Notes: generated from the letters alone by a model not told the origin. A stretch of DNA of 9,922 nt from Candidatus Methanophaga sp. GoMg3.2 (GCA_013180565.1 QBUN01000347.1:1-9922), one strand, 5' to 3'; positions 1-6,630 are shown, counted from the first letter of the stretch. A program made the numbers and translations.

Positions 1-1
1 C

Positions 2-631
2 CCACCGGGCTCAGGAAAAGGAACGCAGGCGAAACTGCTGGCAGAAAAATATGGCGTACCGCATATATCGACCGGCGACATATTACGCGGAAATCTTAAT
101 AACGAGACGAAACTAGGACTTGAAGCCAAGACATATATGGACAAAGGCGAATTAGTACCGGACGTTGTATTGATAGGGCTAATAAAGGACCGCTTATCAC
201 AATCGGATTGCGCATCGGGATTCCTCTTGGATGGTTATCCGCGAACGTTACCACAGGCAGAAACGTTAAGCAAGATCTTGTCTGAACTGGGCAAGAACCT
301 GGATGTTGTGCTCAATATAGACGTACCAGATGCGGAATTGCTAAAACGGCTTGCAGGGAGGAGGATGTGCGTCTGTGGTGCAAGTTACCATATCTTGTTC
401 AACAAGCCGAAGCAAGAAGGTATCTGCGATCTTTGCGGTAGCAAGCTTTATCACCGAGACGATGACAAAGAAGAAGCGATCATGAATCGTTTGGACGTTT
501 ATAAGAATCAAACCCGGCCGTTGATAGACCATTACACGCAGGCAGGCGTGATGTTAACGATAAATGGTGCGGCAGATATAGCAGTGGTGTTTAACGGAAT
601 TTGCAGGATGCTTGATGATTTAAAAAAATGA
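2..631 (+). CDS. adk: Adenylate kinase, 5'-truncated by window edge
   Basis: Cytosolic nucleotide kinase catalysing ATP + AMP = 2 ADP. The frame is open from base 2, and about seven N-terminal residues are missing. Visible in order are the P-loop (PPGSGKGTQ), the AMP-site STGDILR, the core motif GFLLDGYPRT, and GRRMCVCGASYH...CDLCG...RDDD, which is a zinc-type LID with four cysteines. The first pair is spaced Cys-x-Cys rather than the Cys-x2-Cys usual in bacteria; I recall this spacing from Methanosarcina enzymes. The final helix region NRLDVYKNQTRPLIDHY is complete, so the protein ends normally at about 216 residues with a TGA stop. In many archaea adk lies in the secY ribosomal-protein cluster, but here what follows is decayed and non-ribosomal. 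Family assignment is firm; the archaeal placement is inference. Confidence 0.96.
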   Translation, partial: PPGSGKGTQAKLLAEKYGVPHISTGDILRGNLNNETKLGLEAKTYMDKGELVPDVVLIGLIKDRLSQSDCASGFLLDGYPRTLPQAETLSKILSELGKNLDVVLNIDVPDAELLKRLAGRRMCVCGASYHILFNKPKQEGICDLCGSKLYHRDDDKEEAIMNRLDVYKNQTRPLIDHYTQAGVMLTINGAADIAVVFNGICRMLDDLKK

Positions 632-741
632 GAGAGCTAACGGTCGAAGCTTGGCATAAGGGTGCCTTCATTAAACGATGGAAATATTTGGTATCTGTTC
701 CGGCTATTGCTGTAGGATATAGGCTGGAAAAGTACTTGTTA
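628..741 (+). CDS. Possible 37-residue ORF overlapping the adk stop
   Basis: An ATG overlaps the adk stop codon as ATGA, an arrangement typical of translationally coupled genes. It opens a 37-codon frame ending in TAG. The peptide begins MRELTVEAWHKGAF and contains a short hydrophobic stretch (YLVSVPAIAVGY), too short for a confident membrane helix. I recognise no family, and no separate ribosome binding site is evident beyond the A-rich adk end. It could be a real small protein, the stump of the gene that once followed adk, or chance. Confidence 0.22.
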
Positions 742-761
742 TAGTACAGAGAAAAACGCAA

Positions 762-785
762 GTGTTCTACCAAAAGGTAGAACAC
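762..785. repeat. Perfect 10-bp inverted repeat with AAAA loop
   Basis: GTGTTCTACC, AAAA, then GGTAGAACAC form a perfect 10-bp stem with a 4-base loop. It lies between the adk end and the start of the broken nuclease gene. The plus strand continues with AAAAA rather than T's, so it is not a standard intrinsic terminator in that direction. It could be an operator, a transcript-end stem or a small mobile-element end; nothing here decides between them. Confidence 0.6.
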
Positions 786-826
786 AAAAATGAAAATCAC
801 AGGATGGCAGTAAGAAAGGAGCGGTG

Positions 827-1072
827 ATGGCGCATGACCCATAAACGAACATGGTAAAAATTGGAAACGAAAACAGCTAAACTGCTTAAAGGCGAAAGAA
901 GTTCATTAGTTGGGAAAAACGGCAAACATACTTCCGGCGATGTCATCCATTCCTCTCTATATGTGGAATGCAAACTGAGAAAACGCCAGTGCTTATCTTA
1001 AGGGAGAAGAAGAAAGGCGAATTGGTTATTTTGAGGCTGAGTGACCTCATTGGGTTGGTGGATGTAGATTGA
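827..1072 (+). pseudogene. Decayed small PD-(D/E)XK-type nuclease gene
   Basis: No single frame is long here, but fragments in successive frames read as one protein. ATG at 827 follows a good AGGAG at 817-821 and gives MAHDP. A shift in the C-run at 836-840 leads to INEHGKNWKRKQ, and a shift near 870-875 leads to TAKLLKGERSSLVGKNGKH, then TSGDVIHSSLYVECKLRKR up to about 986. The C-terminus, KTPVLILREKKKGELVILRL, runs in the start frame from 980 to the TGA at 1070. The D of GDV followed by E-x-K (ECK) fits the PD-(D/E)XK fold of small Holliday-junction-resolvase-like nucleases common in archaea and phages. Perhaps 20-30 residues between RKR and KTPV look deleted. With two frameshifts and a deletion it should be inactive. 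The fold call is from motif reading only. Confidence 0.68.
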
Positions 1073-1289
1073 AAATAACAAGATAAAACTCGAAAATCAA
1101 CATTTGGGACATTTCGGACAAGGGTTTGAGTGTATCCGATGGTTGCGGAGTGAAAGCAGAGCAAAATTGAGCGCAGATGCTAGCCGAATACACTCTATTG
1201 TGTGAACTCCGATGAAGTCTAAGCGGTAGCGGTGAGTGAGTTTGCCACTATTTCATTTAGGATGGCGTCTCACAATAGCTTTTGAAACT
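1073..1289. other. Intergenic stretch, no supported gene
   Basis: Lies between the nuclease remnant and the end of the methyltransferase operon. Frames are short on both strands. The only structure seen is a spaced inverted repeat, CTATTGTG at about 1195-1202 against CACAATAG at 1271-1278, which is weak and could be chance. Confidence 0.4.
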
Positions 1290-1295
1290 AAAAAA
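1290..1295 (-). terminator. Oligo-T terminator of methyltransferase operon
   Basis: On the minus strand a run of six T's lies about 17 bases past the TAA stop at 1312-1314, preceded by an A/T-rich stretch. Archaeal transcription commonly ends in such T-runs without needing a hairpin. No strong stem was found before it. Confidence 0.45.
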
Positions 1296-1311
1296 TTTCC
1301 TTATTTTTGAT

Positions 1312-2952
1312 TTAAAGCTGTATTTCCCTTTCTTTTTCCTTCGATTTTGAATTGTTGGACTGCTGCTTAGGCTTGTATGCAGCATATATAAAGAAATCGG
1401 CGTTTATATCAACGCCTAGTTTAAATAAGTTTGAAGAGTTGGTATTGTTTGCAAAACCTGCAGAATACTCGGTAATGTTTTCAAAATCAGCATTTTTCAA
1501 TAGTTTTTTTATTTCCCCCTCCTCAAAGGGGTACATATCTAAAATTCCAACGTTATCCCTTTTAATTTCTGGGATGGTCCTGACCTTGTGATTCGGGTAG
1601 TAATAAAATTTGACATTATTATCACTAATCTCTAGTGGGCACCCCCGAACTAGCTCACCACAATAGATTACTTCACGACTGTAACGGAAGTTCTTAGGGG
1701 GATCTTTTAAAATCAGATCTTTATTTTCGAGCATATATGGGAAGTTACGTTCATCTATAATTAACACACCACCTGGTTTGAGGAATTTTTTGAACTGTTC
1801 TATAGATGCAACCCTATCTTTCGAGTCTGAAACGAGGCATAACGAATTACCTAATACTAACACAGCATCAAAAAAAGGACCCGAAAAAGACTCATCTAAA
1901 CTCTGCCATCTTTCGGTCGTGACATTTAGAGTCTTTTTAGCCTGCTTTGCATTCGTTCTAGCTGCTTCTAAAAGATGTGGTTCGATTTCGTTTGATGCTA
2001 CATCAAAACCTTGTTGTAGAAGATAAATACTCTCGTATCCCAAGCCGGCAGCGGCGTCAAGGACTCTTGGGACTCTATCAGCGTTTTCAGCTTTATAGGG
2101 ATCTAGGACAGACGAAAGGAAAGGTCCCATCATTATTGCCCTTTTGTCAGGATTGACAAAGTCTGCCCAGATTTCGGCCAACTTTTCGCCAAAGAGTTCC
2201 ACCAAAGTAAGAAGCTTTTGTGATTTTTCTTTGTCGCTGATGAGGTCCTGTAAATAGTTAACCACATTCTCATAAGTGTCTTGGCCGGGAAAAACCATCT
2301 TAAGATTCACTTTTTCCCCATCTGCACTTGGTCTGAAAAGCACTGCATACTGGCCAGCCCACAAACCGACATCAACATTGGAGTTTCCAGAAAGCTTGTT
2401 CTTTTTCAAGTAGTCACTCGCCGTTTGTGGATCTACATGTAAAAGTTCTACTCCATTCTCCTCATGCCACTTTAAAAATTGACTGAACTCATATTTTGTC
2501 CTTGTATCCTCTGAATCTTTTCTAAGTAAACGTTTTTCAGCAGTTATAACGCGAGGGCCTGGTTCTTTTTTTGACTCTAATTTTTTTATTAGTTTTTTAT
2601 GCTGATCTAAGTACTTCTTGTAGATTTTATCGAATTCACTTGGAACATTGCTATCTGTTCCACTATAGCTATCATTCGCACAATCGAAACATAGAGCAAT
2701 AAAAGACTCTAACTCCTCTCTACTGAGATCTACTCCATCTCTGCTCAACACACCCATAATTTGTCGTTTCAGTATACCTAAGGCCCGTTTTATGAAGGCA
2801 TATGTCGTATCACGGACATTTGCTGTATCAAGAGCATTAACTGTTTCTATTTCAGATTTTAGTAATAACAAACTTTTTAAATTTGATAAAATAAAATGTC
2901 TTGATACCTCCAAATCTTGTTTTTTTGTAGAACTCATGTTATTCATGATCAT
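1312..2952 (-). CDS. SAM methyltransferase (GNMT-like) with unknown N-terminal domain
   Basis: A 546-residue protein. Residues ~250-530 are a class I SAM-dependent methyltransferase: motif I VLDAAAGLGYES (297-308) binds SAM, the acidic residue of strand 2 is E322 (SNEIEP), FDAVLVLGNS is at 361-370, and LKPGGVLIIDERNF at 391-404. The LGNS, IID-RN and terminal ADFFIYAAYKP patterns match glycine/sarcosine N-methyltransferases, which methylate glycine derivatives toward betaine; the substrate here is inference. Residues 1-250 are mostly charged and helical, with a possible globular part around 175-235 (DVGLWAGQYAVLF), and match nothing I know. The C-terminal ~18 residues are a charged tail. The ATG is 3 bases past the stop of the two-TM gene, implying translational coupling; Met3 and Met6 are alternative starts. 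At roughly twice the usual enzyme length, this is a fusion. Confidence 0.9.
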   Translation of the reverse strand: MIMNNMSSTKKQDLEVSRHFILSNLKSLLLLKSEIETVNALDTANVRDTTYAFIKRALGILKRQIMGVLSRDGVDLSREELESFIALCFDCANDSYSGTDSNVPSEFDKIYKKYLDQHKKLIKKLESKKEPGPRVITAEKRLLRKDSEDTRTKYEFSQFLKWHEENGVELLHVDPQTASDYLKKNKLSGNSNVDVGLWAGQYAVLFRPSADGEKVNLKMVFPGQDTYENVVNYLQDLISDKEKSQKLLTLVELFGEKLAEIWADFVNPDKRAIMMGPFLSSVLDPYKAENADRVPRVLDAAAGLGYESIYLLQQGFDVASNEIEPHLLEAARTNAKQAKKTLNVTTERWQSLDESFSGPFFDAVLVLGNSLCLVSDSKDRVASIEQFKKFLKPGGVLIIDERNFPYMLENKDLILKDPPKNFRYSREVIYCGELVRGCPLEISDNNVKFYYYPNHKVRTIPEIKRDNVGILDMYPFEEGEIKKLLKNADFENITEYSAGFANNTNSSNLFKLGVDINADFFIYAAYKPKQQSNNSKSKEKEREIQL

Positions 2953-2955
2953 TTC

Positions 2956-3201
2956 TCAAAGCTCTTTCAATTGAATAAATGGCCATAACCAATTGACTGC
3001 GTAAATCAATAATATGCCAAGGGACGATATTATGAGCTGAACACTTAATGGTGTATTTAGCCACAACCCCATGAAGAAAACAGATAGAGCAAAGGCAAGC
3101 TCAACCAGGATCAAGGGGATATATTTTCTCTGATAATGTTCATTCTTTGCCTTTTTGGGCTCTTTATATTCTGTATACTTTTTTTCGGTCTTCTCGCCCA
3201 T
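2956..3201 (-). CDS. Small two-TM membrane protein, 81 residues
   Basis: Starts MGEKTEKKYTEYKEPKKAKN, a strongly basic soluble N-terminus of ~25 residues. Two hydrophobic segments follow: YIPLILVELAFALSVFFMGL and, after a short NTPLS turn, VQLIISSLGILLIYAVNWLW. It is therefore likely a membrane hairpin with the charged tail probably cytoplasmic. The frame extends 13 codons upstream to an ATG at 3240, but the ATG at 3201 has a strong ribosome binding site (GAGGGGGG, about 6 bases upstream), so I chose it. No family recognised. It lies directly before the methyltransferase gene with 3 bases between, so the two are probably translated together and may act together, for example as a membrane anchor. 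Confidence 0.75.
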   Translation of the reverse strand: MGEKTEKKYTEYKEPKKAKNEHYQRKYIPLILVELAFALSVFFMGLWLNTPLSVQLIISSLGILLIYAVNWLWPFIQLKEL

Positions 3202-3215
3202 TGGTACCCCCCTCA

Positions 3216-3275
3216 TTATACGACCGTAGATGAGCGGCATTCACTTATTATCTTTCTTTCAAAGTATTCATTCAT
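3216..3275 (-). CDS. Possible 19-residue peptide ORF in operon leader
   Basis: Encodes MNEYFERKIISECRSSTVV. It is preceded by GAGGAAAG with about 6 bases to the ATG. Its start overlaps the stop of the 57-residue ORF (ATGAATGA), and its TAA lies 14 bases before the start of the two-TM gene. The spacing suits a coupled micro-gene or leader peptide, but the ORF is short enough to arise by chance. No function can be assigned. Confidence 0.3.
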   Translation of the reverse strand: MNEYFERKIISECRSSTVV

Positions 3276-3441
3276 AATACACTTTCCTCAAAAAACCTTT
3301 CCTCCTCTGGTATAAAATCTTTGCATTTATAATTTGATAAGCGGGTTCAATTCCGCACAACTCCGTTATATCCACAATACTTCGTACTGTACAGCCCTCC
3401 AGTTGTGAACCTTCCTTCGCCTTTATTTTCCTCCCTTTCAT
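3268..3441 (-). CDS. 57-residue protein, first gene of the operon
   Basis: A short ORF beginning MKGRKIKAKEGSQLEGCTV and running through SIVDITELCGIEPAYQIINA to a basic C-terminus (RRKGFLRKVYYE). The lysine-rich start, mixed alternating pattern and absence of low complexity look like a real small folded protein. The ATG lies about 34 bases downstream of a strong TATA box, so a transcript would have only a ~10-base leader, which is common in archaea. The stop overlaps the next start. No family recognised; a small beta-grasp or DNA/RNA-binding fold is possible but unsupported. Confidence 0.55.
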   Translation of the reverse strand: MKGRKIKAKEGSQLEGCTVRSIVDITELCGIEPAYQIINAKILYQRRKGFLRKVYYE

Positions 3442-3468
3442 TCTACTTTATAATTTCAGATAGTTTCT

Positions 3469-3484
3469 TTTTATATATAAATAC
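3469..3484 (-). promoter_or_regulatory. TATA box for the methyltransferase operon
   Basis: The minus strand reads GTATTTATATATAAAAAG, a near-ideal archaeal TATA box. A start about 25 bases downstream falls near 3450, just before the ATG at 3441. The left end of the adjacent transposon (3498) lies only ~14 bp beyond it, so sequence upstream of the box, where a BRE or activator site might lie, has been replaced by transposon DNA. A second, weaker TATA-like site (TTTTATACC, ~3310-3318) could drive the downstream genes alone. Confidence 0.6.
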
Positions 3485-3497
3485 TTACCAACGTGTA

Positions 3498-3534
3498 ACC
3501 TTTATAGTTGACTTTTTCCCAGAATCGAAACTTT
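3498..3534 (+). repeat. Left terminal inverted repeat of the transposon
   Basis: Starts ACCTTTATAGT and ends GAAACTTT. Compared with the reverse complement of 5850-5886 there are 7 mismatches in 37 with no gaps; three of them are a TTT/AAA block in the middle. Confidence 0.8.
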
Positions 3535-3575
3535 CCCTCAGATTAAAAGATGTATTCTAATTTAGTCTCATAGGG

Positions 3576-5843
3576 ATGGCTATGAGAATTAGCAAAAATC
3601 GTGTTTTGGATTTTCTCACAAGGTGCCAGATTGAAAAAGGCGGATATACTGGTAGCGATGTTATTATACTAGCCAAAAGCATTCCTGTATCGCCGCAAGC
3701 TCTCAGAAAACGAATAGACGATTGGAACTCCAGTGATCCGACTTTTAAACAGTTGCGATACATTGGAAAACAAACCATCCCACTTACCATAGACAACTTC
3801 GTTTTAATCCGCCAATGGCTCAAAGAAAATCTTTTAGGGTGGATATCAGACATCCTTCAAGAGCTAAACGACAACAGACAGAAACAGGGAAAGGATTCAA
3901 TTCCTCAATCATCTTTTTACCGCTTCGTTAATAGCCAAAAGGAGTCGTTAACAGGTAATGTGCCACGGGAAGTGCAATGGTGAATCTTTAATGGGATTAA
4001 AGTCACGGACAGATATATTTTAGCCAACGCCCGTGCTTCTTTATCCACCGTCTTCACGTACACGGACTTAAAGACATTTTTGGGTATTGACATTGATAGC
4101 ATCGCCTCACGGTTACAAGAAGCACAAAAATGGTTTCAGCAGACATATCCTGACGCAGACCCTTTTGAATGGTTCCCCAGTATTCGATCGAGGTCAAAAG
4201 TGATTAGAAATCAATTAAGTAGAATCAAAGCCGATAAGACGCCCCCATTCCAAGCACGCCTTATATTCGAGGCACAAGTTGATTTCATCGTGCGTCTTAA
4301 GGACATTCTCATAGATGAACGGATCCACAGACTGGGTCGGACACAGCAATCTAAGGATAGCAATAGGCAAAAGATCGAGAATAGAATACGCACACAATGG
4401 ATATACAAGTATTATGATGCAGGGGATAACGTATTGACAAATCCCAATGAAGGAAATCTCGCCAAACTGAAAGAACTCATAGACCGTAGAAAACCAGAAT
4501 CAGACGAAGCAGATATGGGACACATGAAACAGCACCAGGTGGACTACGAAAAAATATATGCACAGCTAAAGAAACTCACAAACAACTTTTCTGAAGAAGA
4601 AATCACCGCTCATCATACGACAGCGCAAGTTCTGCTCGATTTGTGCATAAGTAAGCGCAAATGGGCATTTCTCACAGAAGAAGAAAGGAAGAACTTGACC
4701 AAAAACAGGCTTATTCAATGCACGGCGGATCCCAAGCAATGTTTAAAGGCTGTTCTCACAAAGAAGCTTATCAGTTACATCCGTAAGGGGAAAATAACAT
4801 TTGCACACTCGTTTAAGTATCAGGACATCGGTAAGGTTATCGAATCTGTCGAACTCTCTGACACCGACTGGGTGGTAACACGTGGGGACATTGAGAAATT
4901 GATTGAATGCACATACCCCATCAATTTTGAAAGCGAACGCTTTCAACGCTCCCCTCCTGATGATGAAGAGGATGCACAAGAATATCAAACACACAATAAA
5001 ATACCATTTCAACAAGTCCAGAATCAAGTATCAGGGTTAATTGCAGACCATAATCTTGAATGGTTCCAGAGTCACAAAGAGATTTTTGAAAAAATGACGG
5101 ATGGGATGTTTGAGATGGAATATGATGAATTGACATACCGGATAAGACTATACGAGGCTATTGGATTCCTTGGACGAAATCTAAGATTTTCCGACTACCC
5201 TTCTTTTTACCGACTTCAGTATTTCATCCAGCGCTATTTGAGTGATGCAACGTTAGACCTCGAATTCCGACACCTTTGGAAGGTTTATGAAGACCTCACG
5301 GGGCACAAAACACCTCTCATCATCATTGATTCAATGGGGATCGACAGCCGCCGGAAGAGTCTTTTTGCCAAAATCCATGGACGTTACCGCACCATTGGAT
5401 TCGCAGACGTAAGAGCGATTTCACCTTATCTTATCCCGGTGTTTTCTAGCAATTGCCGTTCTTCGGATAGCGAGGCAATGAACATGATGGAAATCGTCAA
5501 TCATGCTAAAAGTGTACTGGGAGAAGAATTTAAATTCTGCGTAGGAAATGCTTATCATCTGGAATAGCAAACAAAAGGGGTACGGCCTCAATGATTTAAT
5601 TCAGTTGGTTGAAACTTCAAATAGACAAAAGAGTGTGGTCAGGATTGTGGAGCGTGGTGTTACGAGGGTAAGCGAGCCAAATGTGAGTCTGGTGTTGAAG
5701 TCCGCTGAGTTGATTTTGTTGATGTCCGCTATCGTGAACATACTAAATGGTAAACAATCGTCGAAATGGAGAGGAATGAGTCCTGTGAGCATGAAAAATA
5801 TTGCTTTGTTTATACATGCTTGACTAAGTGGTTTGTAATATGA
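3576..5843 (+). pseudogene. Large DDE-type transposase with in-frame stops (Tn3-like?)
   Basis: One reading frame of 755 sense or stop codons covers the element. The first stop is TGA at codon 136 (3981-3983), and the frame stays open on both sides of it: the text after it (IFNGIKVTDRYILANARASL) joins smoothly to the following 495-residue ORF. Six more stops crowd the end: TAG 5565, TGA 5592, TGA 5610, TAG 5622, TGA 5706, TAA 5751. The N-terminus resembles a helix-turn-helix DNA-binding region and the middle is long and helical. The C-terminal catalytic-looking part has D585 in PLIIIDSMGID, then FAKIHGRYRTIGFADVRAIS and SDSEAMN, reminiscent of the Tn3 DDE core. The 3' part keeps a cysteine-rich patch (CGQDCGAWC) and YCFVYTCL. 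It is shorter than Tn3 transposases (~1000 residues), so an internal deletion near 5565 is likely. Family call tentative. Confidence 0.65.
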
Positions 5844-5849
5844 AAGGAA

Positions 5850-5886
5850 AAAGTTTCCATTGTGAGAATTTGTCCACTATAAAGGT
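5850..5886 (-). repeat. Right terminal inverted repeat of the transposon
   Basis: Reverse complement starts ACCTTTATAGT and ends GAAACTTT, pairing with 3498-3534 (30 of 37 identical). Confidence 0.8.
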
Positions 5887-5891
5887 AGTAG

Positions 5892-6048
5892 TCAATGCAT
5901 GGAATCGACCATTAGTATTATCACATCGTTGTCTACCCTCTCAACTATGACTATTTGCTTCTGCACGTATTCTATCTATAATTTCCCCTTCTTTGTCTAG
6001 CGTGGTTGCATAGCGTACTTCTTTATGCAGATCTATGCCTATGTACAT
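5892..6048 (-). pseudogene. IS110-family recombinase, N-terminal remnant
   Basis: The ATG at 6048 follows AGGGGGG (6054-6060) at ideal spacing and encodes MYIGIDLHKEVRYATTLDKE, then GEIIDRIRAEANSHS before TGA at 5941-5943. GIDLHKE is the start of the DEDD (RuvC-like) catalytic domain of IS110 recombinases, holding its first aspartate. A shifted frame continues with ERVDNDVIILMVDSMH to a stop at 5892, which resembles the next strand of the family (usually ending in IVMEA). So a frameshift or small deletion separates the two parts. The remaining ~300 residues, including the C-terminal Tnp20 domain, are absent, and the right end of the neighbouring transposon begins 6 bp further on. It is therefore a dead 5' stump, but its leader and ribosome binding site are intact. 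Confidence 0.8.
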
Positions 6049-6053
6049 TTTAT

Positions 6054-6060
6054 CCCCCCT
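6054..6060 (-). promoter_or_regulatory. Ribosome binding site of the IS110 remnant
   Basis: AGGGGGG on the minus strand with 5 bases (ATAAA) before the ATG at 6048. It fixes the start of the recombinase remnant and separates the structured leader from the coding region. Confidence 0.7.
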
Positions 6061-6069
6061 CTTTGTTTG

Positions 6070-6208
6070 TTGTTGGGTCGGGCATATTTGTCATCCACCT
6101 ATCCACTATACTGGGTCGTTAATAGGGCATCCAATTAACCTCTGGGTCTCTAACGACCTTGGGCTTAACGGCTTACCCTCCGACCCAACAAAGCACTATT
6201 AAGTGCTT
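6070..6208 (-). ncRNA. Candidate IS110 bridge RNA in the recombinase leader
   Basis: Read on the minus strand toward the IS110 start, this leader has a 5' hairpin (AAGCACT, 4-base loop, AGTGCTT; 6191-6208). Next comes an outer perfect 12-bp stem (TTGTTGGGTCGG at 6070-6081 with CCGACCCAACAA at 6180-6191). This encloses an inner perfect 8-bp stem (GGTCGTTA 6114-6121 with TAACGACC 6151-6158) and large unpaired loops. IS110-group elements carry their bridge RNA, a 5' stem-loop followed by target- and donor-binding loops, in the noncoding end upstream of the recombinase, so position, size and architecture fit. A TATA-like AAAAATATAC lies upstream (6216-6226). Loop guide sequences could not be matched to element ends because the ends are not resolved. 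It could instead be a small MITE. Confidence 0.45.
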
Positions 6209-6258
6209 CGGAGAAGTATATTTTTCATGGTATCAACCTCTCCAACTCCGAAAAAAAT

Positions 6259-6547
6259 CGGGTGCATCCACGTGGCACCCCAGTAGATAAGTGTTGGTAT
6301 TATAGTCATTCCGAAAAATGTGTGCAAATCACAAGCTCCAAGCACCAAATTTCAAATAATATCAAATATCAAAATTCCAATGTCCAAAACAAGCGTTTTG
6401 CACAAATATTTACCAAAAATGCTTTTTTAAAAAAGGTTTGTTTTGAAATTAAGATTTGGAATTTGTTTGTGGTTTGGTGCTTGAGATTTGGAATTTTTCA
6501 ACATTTAGCACCCACACTAAAGTAGTGGGGTGCCATCCACGTCACCC
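6259..6547. repeat. ~290-bp long imperfect inverted repeat, MITE-like
   Basis: The left arm starts GGGTGCATCCACGTGGCACC and continues CCAGTAG..AAGTGTTGG. The right arm, read in reverse complement, starts GGGTGACGTGGATGGCACC and continues CCACTAC..AGTGTGGG. Inner arms also pair: CAAGCACCAAAT near 6337-6349 with the reverse complement of GTTTGGTGCTTGAG near 6471-6485, and AATTCCAA pairs with TTGGAATT. Each tip is itself nearly palindromic, with CATCCACGT in the same orientation at both ends (6265-6273 and 6534-6542). No protein is convincing inside; the open frame across it is low-complexity. It is most likely a non-autonomous mobile element or dispersed intergenic repeat capable of folding into a long hairpin. 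Confidence 0.7.
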
Positions 6548-6620
6548 ATTTATTGTGTATTTCCTATGACAAACATATATTGTTATGTCCGAGCAGAACG
6601 TTTTTTCATGCTTCATGCAT

Positions 6621-6630
6621 GAGCTTTCTC
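6621..6630. repeat. Target-site duplication, left copy
   Basis: GAGCTTTCTC immediately left of the IS, identical to 8041-8050. A 10-bp duplication is within the range for IS4-family elements. Confidence 0.9.

Larger units (their letters stand above)
3498..5886. mobile_element. Decayed 2.39-kb transposon with 37-bp terminal inverted repeats
   Basis: The segment is bounded by 37-bp inverted repeats that match at 30 of 37 positions, and the single long transposase frame fills nearly all of the interior (3576-5843), ending 6 bp before the right repeat. Ends of about 38 bp enclosing a large DDE-type transposase recall the Tn3 superfamily, but the repeat does not start with the canonical GGGG and no resolvase gene is present. 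I could not find a clear target duplication: GTGTA precedes the left end and AGTAG follows the right. The interrupted transposase indicates a dead or deleted copy. Confidence 0.75.

Noticed and set aside
591..1164. Two minus-strand frames of 83 and 73 codons after adk.
   Set aside because: They run antisense to adk and the nuclease remnant, lack ribosome binding sites and have no recognisable motifs.
3341..3362. GCGGGTTCAATTCCGC resembles a tRNA T-arm, possibly a tRNA end used as an attachment site.
   Set aside because: The 5-bp stem has a mismatch, there is no acceptor or D-arm partner nearby, and the stretch lies inside the 57-residue ORF on the other strand.
3487..3497. Possible 5-bp target duplication around the large transposon.
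   Set aside because: GTGTA on the left and AGTAG on the right do not match, nor do windows shifted by one or two bases.
5548..5823. 91-codon open frame at the 3' end of the transposon.
   Set aside because: It overlaps the transposase frame in another phase. The in-phase translation shows better protein-like features (cysteine cluster, YCFVYTCL), while this one matches nothing. It remains an alternative if a frameshift is shown.
6262..6525. 87-codon open frame inside the long inverted repeat.
   Set aside because: The translation is low-complexity and follows from A/T-rich repeat arms; no start signal or family.
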